This document shows, piece after piece, positions 36,521-45,926 of a stretch of 64,000 nt of DNA. The stretch's first letter is position 1. Each line of letters opens with the position of its first letter. This DNA is from Palleronia marisminoris (GTDB taxonomy: Bacteria; Pseudomonadota; Alphaproteobacteria; Rhodobacterales; Rhodobacteraceae), in assembly GCF_900172315.1 (NCBI RefSeq), contig NZ_FWFV01000011.1:20839-84838 (forward strand), read 5' to 3'. The notes beneath the pieces were generated by a model. That model did no database searches, was not told the origin of the DNA, and saw only the letters and a list, made by a program, of their open reading frames with translations. The position numbers and the translations under genes are program-made.

Positions 36521-37570
36521 ATGCGCACACCTCTCGTCTTCGACGGTCACAACGACCTGCTCACCCGCCTTCTCCAAGCTGGCGGCCCCAGCGCTGTGCC
36601 CACTTTCGCCAAGTCCGGCCACGGCGCGATTGACGCCGAAAGCGCCCGCAAGGGCGGCTTTGGCGGCGGGTTCTTCGCAATCTGGGTGCCGTCTCCCGTG
36701 GACGTGAATGCCAAGATGGCGGCGATGCAGGGCGAAAGCTACGACATGCCACTGCCCGAGATGGTCGCCCGAGGCGAGGCCGATGCCGTCGTCGCGCGGG
36801 AAATGGCGATTCTGGGAGAGCTGGAGGCGCAGGGCTTCGTCATCGTCTGCCGCACCGTTGCGGACCTGCGCGAGGCCTTCGGATCCGATCGCCTCGCCGC
36901 GATCTGCCACATCGAAGGGGCCGAGGCGCTCAGCCCCGACCTGTCCGAGCTGGACGACCTCTATGCCCAAGGGCTGCGCTCGCTGGGGCCGGTCTGGAGC
37001 CGCGAGACCATCTTTGGCCACGGCGTCCCGTTCCGCTTCCCCTCGACCGGCGATATCGGGCCAGGCCTGACCGAGGCGGGGCTGCGGCTGGTGAAGCGGT
37101 GCGACGAGTTGGGCATCATGCTCGACCTCAGTCACCTGAACGAGGCCGGGTTCTGGGACGTGGCCCGCACGTCCTCGCGGCCGCTGGTGGCGACGCATTC
37201 GGGAGCACACGCCGTCAGCCCGCACGCGCGGAACCTGACCGACAAGCAGCTGGACGCGATCGCGGAGTCTGACGGCATGGTGGGGCTGAACTTCGCCTGC
37301 GCGTTCCTGCGGCCTGACGGGAAGATGCGGTCCGATGTCGGCATGGACGTGATGCTGCGCCATCTCGACCACCTGCTCGGGCGGCTGGGCGAGGACCGTG
37401 TGGGCCTTGGCTCGGACTATGACGGCGCACTGGTGCCCCAGGCGCTGAGCACTGTCGCGGACCTTCCGGTGCTTCGGCAGGCGATGGTCGATCACGGGTT
37501 CGGCGAGGCGCTCGTGGCGAAGATCTGCCACGAGAACTGGTTCCGCGTGCTGGAGAAGAGCTGGGCCTAG
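36521..37570 (+). CDS. Membrane dipeptidase (peptidase M19 family)
   Basis: The 349-residue renal-dipeptidase-like enzyme has its binuclear zinc ligands visible: VFDGHNDLL, the bridging Glu in ICHIEGAEAL, His in LDLSHLNEAGFWD and in VATHSGAHAV, and the active-site Asp in LGSDYDGA. It cleaves dipeptides, and related bacterial enzymes act on D-residue dipeptides or acyl-amino acids. I chose the ATG at 36521, just before the conserved core; the ATG at 36479 would add 14 residues and cannot be excluded. It ends 3 bases from the end of the convergent rimO. Confidence 0.93.
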   Translation: MRTPLVFDGHNDLLTRLLQAGGPSAVPTFAKSGHGAIDAESARKGGFGGGFFAIWVPSPVDVNAKMAAMQGESYDMPLPEMVARGEADAVVAREMAILGELEAQGFVIVCRTVADLREAFGSDRLAAICHIEGAEALSPDLSELDDLYAQGLRSLGPVWSRETIFGHGVPFRFPSTGDIGPGLTEAGLRLVKRCDELGIMLDLSHLNEAGFWDVARTSSRPLVATHSGAHAVSPHARNLTDKQLDAIAESDGMVGLNFACAFLRPDGKMRSDVGMDVMLRHLDHLLGRLGEDRVGLGSDYDGALVPQALSTVADLPVLRQAMVDHGFGEALVAKICHENWFRVLEKSWA

Positions 37571-37573
37571 GAC

Positions 37574-38953
<1,380 letters not shown>

Positions 38954-39088
38954 GGCCGCCCCTTATCCGATCCCCGGGGCGGCGGGAAGCGTGCTCGCGC
39001 AGGCGTGTGCCGGAGGCGTTGGCGGAACTTCGCCACCGTTGCGATGGCACCGCTTGCCCGCGGCACGCCTTCGCGCCAAGAGTTTTCC

Positions 39089-39562
39089 ATGATCCGCTCG
39101 CTCGCCCTTCTGTTGCTGCTCGCCGCCTGTGCCGCCCCGAACACCGAGGTGACGCGCCGCACGACGGAACTCCATGCGGGCGAGACGCCCCGGATGCGCG
39201 CGCTGGTCAACAAATGGGCCGATCAGTACGATATGCCGCGCAGCCTTCTGCACCGCGTCATCCAACGAGAGAGCGACTATCGCCCCGAGGCGCGAAATGG
39301 TCCCTATTGGGGCCTCATGCAGGTCTTGCCGCAAACCGCGCGCACCATGGGCCACGACGGCCCGGCCGAGGCGCTGCTCGATCCCGAGACGAATCTTCGA
39401 TTCGCCGGGCGGTATCTCCGGGGCGCGTGGATGGTCGCGGATGGCGACGAGCATGCAGCGATGATGTGGTACGCAAAGGGCTACTACTACGAAGCCAAGA
39501 ACCGCTGCCTGCTGCGCGCGACCGGGTTGAACGACCGCGAGACCGCGCGCCACTGCCGCTGA
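39089..39562 (+). CDS. Small lytic transglycosylase lipoprotein (SLT domain)
   Basis: The 157-residue exported protein has lipobox LLLAAC near residue 14 and a compact SLT/goose-lysozyme-like domain. The catalytic Glu is in VIQRESDYRPEARNGPYWGL, followed by MQVLPQTARTMG and the later GRYLRGAW. It should cut peptidoglycan at the membrane. The ATG at 39089 is the only start with a signal peptide; the frame runs open far upstream through rimO without meaning. The next feature is tRNA-Met on the opposite strand. Confidence 0.9.
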   Translation: MIRSLALLLLLAACAAPNTEVTRRTTELHAGETPRMRALVNKWADQYDMPRSLLHRVIQRESDYRPEARNGPYWGLMQVLPQTARTMGHDGPAEALLDPETNLRFAGRYLRGAWMVADGDEHAAMMWYAKGYYYEAKNRCLLRATGLNDRETARHCR

Positions 39563-39678
39563 TCGGTGGCAGAAACGCCGTGAACACGCGCTGAGAGATC
39601 GGGTGGCTGGCCGACTCGCTGCTGCGCGTCCGGGCAGTGATGCTGCATAATGCCCACAGAGCGAAGAATGGAGAAAAC

Positions 39679-39755
39679 TGGTAGCGTGGGGCGGACTTGA
39701 ACCGCCGACCCCAGCATTATGAGTGCTGTGCTCTAACCAGCTGAGCTACCACGCC
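39679..39755 (-). tRNA. tRNA-Met (anticodon CAT, elongator type)
   Basis: The 77-nt cloverleaf on the minus strand has acceptor GGCGTGG/CCACGCT, D arm GCTC...GAGC, anticodon stem CAGCA/TGCTG around loop CTCATAA, T arm GGCGG/CCGCC and encoded ACCA. The anticodon-arm context (GAGCACAGCACTCATAATGC) resembles the elongator tRNA-Met of E. coli rather than initiator tRNA. A tRNA-Ile2 with a modified CAT anticodon is the alternative. Confidence 0.9.
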
Positions 39756-40129
39756 GTACCGGTGGCGGACGTATCCTCGCCCGCGCGGGGTGTCAAGCGG
39801 CTCGCGCGGGTTGCCGCCGGACGGGTTCGCTCCTCGCAGGAAGCATGACCAAAGTTTCAGGCAGGCGCTCGATGTCACCTCGTCGAGGCCGCGGGGCGGG
39901 GCCCGCACGCGCATCCCCCGGCAAGGCATGCCAATGCGCGTGCTCCTGCAAGGTTCGGCGGTCCCCTCGCGACAGAACTGCGCGGATGCTCAGGAAAATC
40001 CACCGGGTCGATGCCGCGATGCTCGCCCCTGCCGCCATAGACCTGTCCCTGCACCCAAAGTCGCCATCGGCATACAGGTGTCACGAGGGCATGAAGGAAA
40101 AGTGAACGCGCGTCCGCCGGAGGCCGCGG
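39756..40129. other. Gene-free stretch between tRNA-Met and the DUF6505 gene
   Basis: About 370 bases hold only short overlapping frames without domain similarity, ribosome-binding sites or signal sequences. The first part should contain the minus-strand promoter of tRNA-Met. I see no repeat or mobile element here. Confidence 0.5.
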
Positions 40130-40606
40130 TCACTCGTCGCCGTGGACGGCAAACTGGCTCAGGTTGGCCTCGGGGGCCGGGATCGAGCGGAAGGCCTCGC
40201 GCACACCGGCCTCGGTCATCTCGCGACTGACCGCGAGAAGAGTGTTGTCGTCATGATCCGCGCAGAGATCGACCATGTCCATCAGCTGCTCGCGCGCCGC
40301 GGGGCGCGCGGTGGCCAGATCGGGGGCGCCGTAGACCGCGACGAAATGCCCGGCGAGATTCTCGGTCAGGCGCTCCATCTCGGCCTCCTCGATACGCGCG
40401 ATGACGACGAGCGAGACGCGGCCAAACGTCTCGACCCCGAGCCAGCCGTTCGAGAACGCCTGCTTGTCCTTCCCGGTCAGCCGATCCTCGGTCCAGTTCG
40501 CGAAGGCGAAGCCACCCGGAATGCACCACTCGCCCGTCTGCGCGGGCTGCGCGAAGACGAGGGTATCGGATTCGTCCAGATGAACCGCGCGCGCCAGCCG
40601 CATCAT
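40130..40606 (-). CDS. DUF6505 family protein
   Basis: The 158-residue soluble protein resembles an alphaproteobacterial family (DUF6505) usually found next to apbC/mrp. It starts MMRLARAVHLDESDTLVF and contains GEWCIPGGFAFANW and FGRVSLVVIARI. Its function is unknown. The start overlaps the apbC stop by 3 bases, and the gene is the third of the DUF6494-apbC-DUF6505 operon. A role connected with iron-sulfur cluster delivery is suggested only by this linkage. Confidence 0.8.
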   Translation of the reverse strand: MMRLARAVHLDESDTLVFAQPAQTGEWCIPGGFAFANWTEDRLTGKDKQAFSNGWLGVETFGRVSLVVIARIEEAEMERLTENLAGHFVAVYGAPDLATARPAAREQLMDMVDLCADHDDNTLLAVSREMTEAGVREAFRSIPAPEANLSQFAVHGDE

Positions 40607-41667
40607 GCCTGGCCTGCCGCGACGAGGCCCCGCGCGATCTGGCGGAACGCCTGTGCCTGCGAGCTTTCGGGCTTGGAGACGACGATCGGCGCGCCCCCGT
40701 CCGCTGCGGTCCGGATGTCCAGGTGCAGCGGGATTTCACCCAGCAGCGGGACGCCCAGCTTCTTCGCCTCGGCCGCGACGCCGCCATGGCCGAAGATGTG
40801 CTCTTCATGGCCGCAATTCGTGCAGATGTGGGTGCTCATGTTCTCGATCATGCCGATGATCGGCGTCTTGAGCTGGTTGAACATGTCGATCCCCTTGCGG
40901 GCATCGAGCAACGCAACGTCCTGCGGGGTCGAAACGATGATCGCGCCGTCCACGTGGGTCTTCTGCGCCAGCGTCAGCGTCACGTCACCCGTCCCGGGAG
41001 GCAGGTCCACGATGAGCACGTCGAGCGCACCCCACTGCACCTGCAGAAGCATCTGCTGCAGCGCACCCATCAGCATGGGCCCACGCCAGACGACAGCCTG
41101 CCCCTCGCCGACCATGAGCCCGATCGACATCATGGTGACGCCGTGATTGCGCATCGGCAGGATGGTCTTGCCGTCGGGCGACGCCGGCCGGCCCGAGACG
41201 CCGAGCATCCGCGGCTGCGACGGCCCGTAGACGTCTGCATCCAGCAGCCCGACGCGCCGCCCCTCGGCCGCAAGCGCACAGGCGAGGTTGGCCGAGACGG
41301 TGGATTTGCCGACGCCGCCCTTGCCGCTGGCCACGGCGAGGATGCGATCCACGCCCGGCACCCTCTGCGCGGGCTCGGGCTGCTTGGGCTTCTGCGACCG
41401 GCCCAGGTCGGGCGGGGCCTTGTTGGAATGGGCGGTCATCACAGCCGACACGCTGCTGGCGCCAAGTGCCTTGACCCGCGCCTCGGCCTCGCCCCGCGTG
41501 CGCTCGTAGCCCTTTGCCATCTCGCCCGGCACCTCGAGGACGAAGCGCACGGCGTCGCCGTCCACCGTCAGCGCCTTGATCCGGCCTGCCGCGACGATGT
41601 CCCCCCCGGTCGCGGGATCCTGTACGCCGGCAAGCGCGGCCTCGATGTCTTCTTTCGTCAGGCTCAT
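40603..41667 (-). CDS. apbC: Iron-sulfur cluster carrier ApbC/Mrp (P-loop ATPase)
   Basis: The 354-residue protein has an N-terminal MIP18-like domain (about residues 1-85, LTKEDIEAALAGVQDP). The ParA/MinD-type ATPase domain follows, with deviant Walker A AVASGKGGVGKSTVS, LDADVYGPSQPRMLG and LIVDLPPGTGDVTLT. The cluster-binding CxxC is in ICTNCGHEEH. It transfers Fe-S clusters in the cytoplasm. The ATG at 41667 overlaps the DUF6494 stop (4 bases). The N-terminal extension of the frame runs over that gene and is not used. Confidence 0.96.
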   Translation of the reverse strand: MSLTKEDIEAALAGVQDPATGGDIVAAGRIKALTVDGDAVRFVLEVPGEMAKGYERTRGEAEARVKALGASSVSAVMTAHSNKAPPDLGRSQKPKQPEPAQRVPGVDRILAVASGKGGVGKSTVSANLACALAAEGRRVGLLDADVYGPSQPRMLGVSGRPASPDGKTILPMRNHGVTMMSIGLMVGEGQAVVWRGPMLMGALQQMLLQVQWGALDVLIVDLPPGTGDVTLTLAQKTHVDGAIIVSTPQDVALLDARKGIDMFNQLKTPIIGMIENMSTHICTNCGHEEHIFGHGGVAAEAKKLGVPLLGEIPLHLDIRTAADGGAPIVVSKPESSQAQAFRQIARGLVAAGQA

Positions 41668-41867
41668 TCTGTCCCCTGGCCCTTGATGGTGCCGGTGATC
41701 TCGTGCTCCAGGTTCAGCTCGGGGATCGTCAGGACGACCTTGGCATCGTAGCTCTTGCCCTCGGTCACGGGGCCGGCTTCGCGCATGGCCTCTTCGATGG
41801 CCTGCTGAGACGTGACCCCGACCTGCTTCAGGAACTTCCGCATCGACATGTTGAACTCGTCGCTCAT
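41664..41867 (-). CDS. DUF6494 family protein
   Basis: The 67-residue small acidic protein matches the alphaproteobacterial DUF6494 family: it starts MSDEFNMSMRKFLKQVGV and contains SQQAIEEAMREA and PELNLEHEITG. The function is unknown. An AGGATTGTC precedes the ATG, and the stop overlaps apbC, so it leads the apbC operon. Confidence 0.85.
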   Translation of the reverse strand: MSDEFNMSMRKFLKQVGVTSQQAIEEAMREAGPVTEGKSYDAKVVLTIPELNLEHEITGTIKGQGTE

Positions 41868-41960
41868 GACAATCCTCCGGTTGGCTGACAGTCGAGGTAT
41901 TCGTGAATAGCGCCCGCGACAACGCCCCCGGCCTCGATTACTCCGAGACGTCGGCGCGGA

Positions 41961-43937
41961 TCACTCGGTGCGGCGCTTCTTGCGGCGCTTGGGCAGGACC
42001 ACCGCGTCCGCCGGCTGACCGTAATCGGCCGATGTGCGGGTGACGGGCTTCGGCGGACCTGAGAGCATCCCCTCGTGCATCTGGCTCTTCACGCGGCAAT
42101 CGTCGCACATCTGGATCAGCCTGACGGCCTCGGGGCGGGCGAACATCGCGTGCTTTCCGGCCAGGCGCTCGGTGATCCGGTCGATGGTCGACTTCACGCC
42201 GAAGGGCGTGCCGCACTCGACGCAGTGGAACGGTTCTTCTTCGCGCATGACGGCCGGGGACAGGGCGGCGTCGGTCGTGTTCATCCGCGGCTCGAGCGTG
42301 ATGGCATCTTCGGGGCAAATGTTCGCGCAAAGGCCGCATTGCAGGCAGGCATCCTCGGTGAAGAGCAGTTGCGGCTTGTCCGGATTGTCCGACAGCGCGC
42401 CCGACGGGCAATTCGGCACGCAGGCAAGGCAGAGGGTGCAGGCATCCGGATCGACGAGAACCGCTCCGTAGGGAGCGTGCGCCGGCAGAGGGGTGATCGC
42501 CTCGGGCGCAAGGGCCTTGGCCGCCAAGCGCGCCACCTGTCGCCGGGACCCCATCGACAGCATTGGCTCGGGCGCCGTTTCGGGTGCGGGGCCAAGCGCC
42601 GCGGGCAGGGCGTCAGGGTCGCCGACGTCCAGAAGGCGCAGCGCCGCCGGGCCGTCGATGGCGGAGGCGAGTGCGGCTTCCTGTTCCAGCGTGGCCCGGT
42701 CCGACATCGGCGACAGAAGCAGCGAGACATCAGCGAAGCCGCTGACCCGTGCCGACAGCGCCTCGGCATGGCCGAACGCAGCGAGCGCGGGCAGGGCGAA
42801 CGGGATGACATCCGAGGGCAGGCCGGCGCCGTGCCGGGCGAGCAGGTCGATCATCTCGCGCCCGAACCCCTCGTCATGGACCAGGAGGCGGGGCAGGGTG
42901 CCGCCGGCTGCGCGATAGGTGCGAGCCAGCGTTGCGATCCGGCGCATCGTGTCGTCCACGGGCGGCGCGTCGTATGTGATCGCGCCCGAGGGGCAGAGGG
43001 ACGAGCAGGCGCCGCAGCCCGCGCAGACATGCGGATCGACCGCGACATGGTCGCCGTCGGGGGTGATGGCGCCGGTCGGGCAAGCGTCGAGGCACTTGGT
43101 GCAGCCGGTTTGCTGGGCGCGGGAATGGGCGCAGAGGTCTTCGCGCAGACGGATGTAGACCGGCTGTTCGAACGTGCCGGTCAGGTCGCGCGCGGCGAGG
43201 GTCGCGTCGAACACGGCCTCGGGCCGGCCCGGATCGGCGCGCAGGTAGCCCTCTCGCTTTTCGTGGGCGGGAAAGAGCGGCCGGTCGCCCGACAGGTCGA
43301 GGATAATGTCGCACTCGCTTTTCGCGTCGTCGCGGGGCGGGGACATGTCGAACCCGCCGCGCCCGCCGGGGACGAGCTGCGCGAAGCCGTCGATGGTGAC
43401 GGAGAACTGGCCGAGCGCCCCCGTGGCCTTGCGCAGCCGGCCATGGATCATGTCGAAGGCGCGGGTCTCGGGCGGGGGGGCGGCGTCGGTCAGAAGGCAC
43501 GTGACGGCGAGCGTGTCTGCCAGCCGACGGGCGGCCGGAAGCGCCACGTCGGAGGCGCCGATCACGAGGCACGTGCCCTCGCTTTCGACATCGATGCTGC
43601 GCGGGGTCGGGCGGGGCATCGCGGCGTCGGCCAGCAGCGCGGCCTGTTTCGGCGTCACGTCGCGGGGATCGTCGCTCCACCCTGCGCGGTCGCGCAGATC
43701 GACGCAGGCAGGGGCATCGGCGCCGATCTCTTCGGCGAGGCTCTCGAAGGTCGCGCGCTCTTGCTCGCAAGAGATCGTCACCGGACCGCTGGCCATGGCC
43801 TCGGCCACGTGGCCAAGCTCGCGCCCGCAGAGGAACGTATGGACCTTCGAGCAGGACCGGCCGCTCGCCGTCTCCAGCTCGTCCCGGTTGACCCGCTGGG
43901 AGCCGAGGCAGTCGCACAGTAGAACGGTCTCGGACAT
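41961..43937 (-). CDS. Multi-cluster 4Fe-4S binding protein (formate-dehydrogenase-associated type)
   Basis: The 658-residue cytoplasmic protein has four complete ferredoxin-type motifs: Cys 269/279/282/286, CAGCGACSSLC (305-315), CTLCLACVPNC (500-510) and CLQCGLCANIC (531-541). A C-terminal pair of CxxC elements (572/575 and 611/614) may bind zinc. The N-terminus has a CDC near residue 8. Such proteins are often encoded with DUF3306, DUF3305 and TorD-like genes around NAD-linked formate dehydrogenases. Here it is divergent from DUF3306-torD with 168 bases between and no dehydrogenase follows. The tail is strongly basic (RRKKRR). The precise role is unknown. Confidence 0.85.
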   Translation of the reverse strand: MSETVLLCDCLGSQRVNRDELETASGRSCSKVHTFLCGRELGHVAEAMASGPVTISCEQERATFESLAEEIGADAPACVDLRDRAGWSDDPRDVTPKQAALLADAAMPRPTPRSIDVESEGTCLVIGASDVALPAARRLADTLAVTCLLTDAAPPPETRAFDMIHGRLRKATGALGQFSVTIDGFAQLVPGGRGGFDMSPPRDDAKSECDIILDLSGDRPLFPAHEKREGYLRADPGRPEAVFDATLAARDLTGTFEQPVYIRLREDLCAHSRAQQTGCTKCLDACPTGAITPDGDHVAVDPHVCAGCGACSSLCPSGAITYDAPPVDDTMRRIATLARTYRAAGGTLPRLLVHDEGFGREMIDLLARHGAGLPSDVIPFALPALAAFGHAEALSARVSGFADVSLLLSPMSDRATLEQEAALASAIDGPAALRLLDVGDPDALPAALGPAPETAPEPMLSMGSRRQVARLAAKALAPEAITPLPAHAPYGAVLVDPDACTLCLACVPNCPSGALSDNPDKPQLLFTEDACLQCGLCANICPEDAITLEPRMNTTDAALSPAVMREEEPFHCVECGTPFGVKSTIDRITERLAGKHAMFARPEAVRLIQMCDDCRVKSQMHEGMLSGPPKPVTRTSADYGQPADAVVLPKRRKKRRTE

Positions 43938-44105
43938 GGAACCTCTCGCAATCGTAACGTGCAGAGGCTATGACGTCCGGCCGCGGGCGGCCAGCCCCGT
44001 GCCGCGCAAATATCCGTGCGGAGGGAGCTTTTCGCGAAATCCTCGGCAGGACGGGGTTTCGCTTTCGGCCGCGACGCACCACCATAGCAGGGGAGGAGAC
44101 CGACC

Positions 44106-44654
44106 ATGCCGAAGGCCACCGATTTCTGGTCCCGCCGCCGCCGCGCCGTCGCGGCCGAAGAGGGCGACCGCGCCCGCCGCGAGGACGAGGCGCAGCAGGA
44201 GGCCGTCGAGGCCGAGCTCGAGGAGGCGGATGACGAGACCCTGCTGCAGATGCTGGGCCTGCCCGACCCCGAGACGCTGACGCCGGCCGATGCGGCGCGT
44301 TTCATGGCGCGCGAGGTGCCGGGCCGCCTGCGCAAGCGCGCGATGCGTGCGCTGTTCCGCGGCCATCCCGGCCTGTCGCTGCCGGACGGGCTTCTCGACT
44401 ACAACGAAGATTACGCGAACGCCCCCCTCGCGCCGCGCGCGCCCCGGCCGCTCTGGACCGCGGTGCGTCGTGTCGCCGAGGCGCTTCCCGAGGAGGAGGA
44501 CGAGGCGATCGCCCCGGCGGCGGCCGAGATGCCTGTCGAGGACGAGGCGCCGGAAGAACCCGTCGAGGCCCCGGTGTTCGAGGACGAACCTCCCGAGCCC
44601 GAGGTCCTGCGACCCCGGCGCATGACCTTCCGCTTCGAGGAGACTGACACGTGA
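44106..44654 (+). CDS. DUF3306 domain-containing protein
   Basis: The 182-residue acidic protein starts with the family hallmark DFWSRRRRAVAAEE. It contains LTPADAARFMAREVPGRLRKRAMRALF and ends in a low-complexity Glu/Pro-rich tail. DUF3306 genes are typically found in formate-dehydrogenase accessory clusters; the biochemical role is unknown. A GGGGAGGAG lies before the ATG. The stop overlaps the next gene's GTG (GTGA at 44651-44654), so the two are coupled. Confidence 0.85.
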   Translation: MPKATDFWSRRRRAVAAEEGDRARREDEAQQEAVEAELEEADDETLLQMLGLPDPETLTPADAARFMAREVPGRLRKRAMRALFRGHPGLSLPDGLLDYNEDYANAPLAPRAPRPLWTAVRRVAEALPEEEDEAIAPAAAEMPVEDEAPEEPVEAPVFEDEPPEPEVLRPRRMTFRFEETDT

Positions 44655-45247
44655 CCCCTCCCGTCGAGATCGCCCCCGAGGACAGCGCCCGCGCCGAGCT
44701 CTACACATTCCTCGCCGCGATCCTGTCGGGGCCGCCCCCCGAGGCGCTCCTGGCCCAGATCAGGGGACTGTCGGGCGATGACGAGACAGAGCTGGGTGTG
44801 GCGATCGCGGATCTGTCCCGGGCGGCGGGGGGCATCGATGCGGCCGCGGCCGAGCGCGAGTTCAACGCGCTGTTCATCGGGCTGGGGCGGGGCGAGCTTC
44901 TGCCCTATGCGAGTTACTACCTGACGGGCAATCTCCACGACAAACCGCTGTCCCGGTTGCGGTCCGACATGCGCAGGATGGGCATTGCCCGGGCCGACAA
45001 CGTGTTCGAGCCCGAGGACAACATCTCGTCGGTGCTCGAGATGATGGCGGGGCAGATCGTCGGAAATTACGGCGCCGTCGCGCCGTTGCAGAAGCAGGCT
45101 GCGTTCTTCGCGGCGCATGTCCAGCCTTGGGCGGGCAAGTTCTTCACCGACCTCGAAGCGGCGAAGGGGGCGGTGCTCTATGCGCCGGTGGGCACGCTGG
45201 GCGCGGCCTTCATGCGTATCGAGACCGAGGCGTTTCAGCTGGTCTGA
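44651..45247 (+). CDS. TorD/DmsD-type molecular chaperone
   Basis: The 198-residue helical protein of the TorD-like redox-enzyme maturation chaperones is recognised by RAELYTFLAAILSGPPP, FNALFIGLGRGELLPYASYYLTG and the late DLEAAKGAVLYAPVG. Members bind Tat signal peptides of molybdoenzymes and help cofactor loading. It uses a GTG start overlapping the DUF3306 stop. No molybdoenzyme gene is adjacent: the next gene is convergent and overlaps its end by 13 bases. The client must be encoded elsewhere if the chaperone is functional. Confidence 0.87.
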   Translation: MTPPVEIAPEDSARAELYTFLAAILSGPPPEALLAQIRGLSGDDETELGVAIADLSRAAGGIDAAAAEREFNALFIGLGRGELLPYASYYLTGNLHDKPLSRLRSDMRRMGIARADNVFEPEDNISSVLEMMAGQIVGNYGAVAPLQKQAAFFAAHVQPWAGKFFTDLEAAKGAVLYAPVGTLGAAFMRIETEAFQLV

Positions 45248-45924
45248 GCGGGGATCAGGTCGGCCCAGACGGGCAGGTGATCCGAGGCCCGCGCGGTCGC
45301 CGCGTTGCGCAACACGCCGCACCCCTTCGCCTGCCATGCCGGCCCGATGAGGAACCTGTCCAGGTGCGCCACGGGGCGCGAGGCGTGGAAGCTGGGACCC
45401 GGGTCGAGCATTGTCAGGTGTTCTGTCCAGGTCTCGAAGCCGATCCGCCGGGACCATTCGTTCATGTCGCCGGCTATGACCGTCCCGGGGCCGTGCGCTT
45501 CCATGGCGGCCGAGATCGCAGCCATCTGCAGCAGGCGGCTGGGGCGCAACAGCCCCATATGCGTGGCGCACAAGGTCAGCGGCCCCTCGGGCGTGTCGAC
45601 CCAGACGATCAGGGCGCCGCGCGGCTCGACCCCCGGAAGGGGCAGCCGGTCGATCACTCGCGCGGGCCAGTCGGGGCGGACGAGAACGGCGTTGCCATGC
45701 CAGCCGAGGCTCGGGCCGTCGCCCGTCAGGACCGGCGCCAGACCCGTCGCATCCACTGCCTCCCGCGGCAACGCGGCCGGGCGCGGCCCGAGCCGCTTGT
45801 CGGCCTCTTGCAGGGCCACGATGTCGGCGCCGCTTTCGGCCAGGGCGTGAGCGATGCGGAAGGGATCGCGGCGCCAGTCGAGGCCGACGGCCTTGCGAAT
45901 GTTGTATGAAACCAGTCGAACCAT
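45235..45924 (-). CDS. Endonuclease/exonuclease/phosphatase (EEP) family protein
   Basis: The 229-residue EEP-fold hydrolase has VSYNIRKAVGLD at the start, the catalytic Glu in IVALQEAD, ATHMGLL, the Asp/Asn pair in IAGDMNEW, and the final SDHLPVWADL. There is no signal peptide. Substrates in this superfamily range from DNA to phospholipids. Its neighbour on the same strand, cardiolipin synthase, ends upstream with only 2 bases between, so a lipid-related role is possible but not shown. Confidence 0.88.
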   Translation of the reverse strand: MVRLVSYNIRKAVGLDWRRDPFRIAHALAESGADIVALQEADKRLGPRPAALPREAVDATGLAPVLTGDGPSLGWHGNAVLVRPDWPARVIDRLPLPGVEPRGALIVWVDTPEGPLTLCATHMGLLRPSRLLQMAAISAAMEAHGPGTVIAGDMNEWSRRIGFETWTEHLTMLDPGPSFHASRPVAHLDRFLIGPAWQAKGCGVLRNAATARASDHLPVWADLIPAQTS

Positions 45925-45926
45925 TT

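Noticed and set aside
42075..43922. A 615-codon plus-strand frame opposite the multi-cluster 4Fe-4S gene
   Set aside because: The minus-strand gene has four perfect Cys motifs. The plus frame is compositional shadow.
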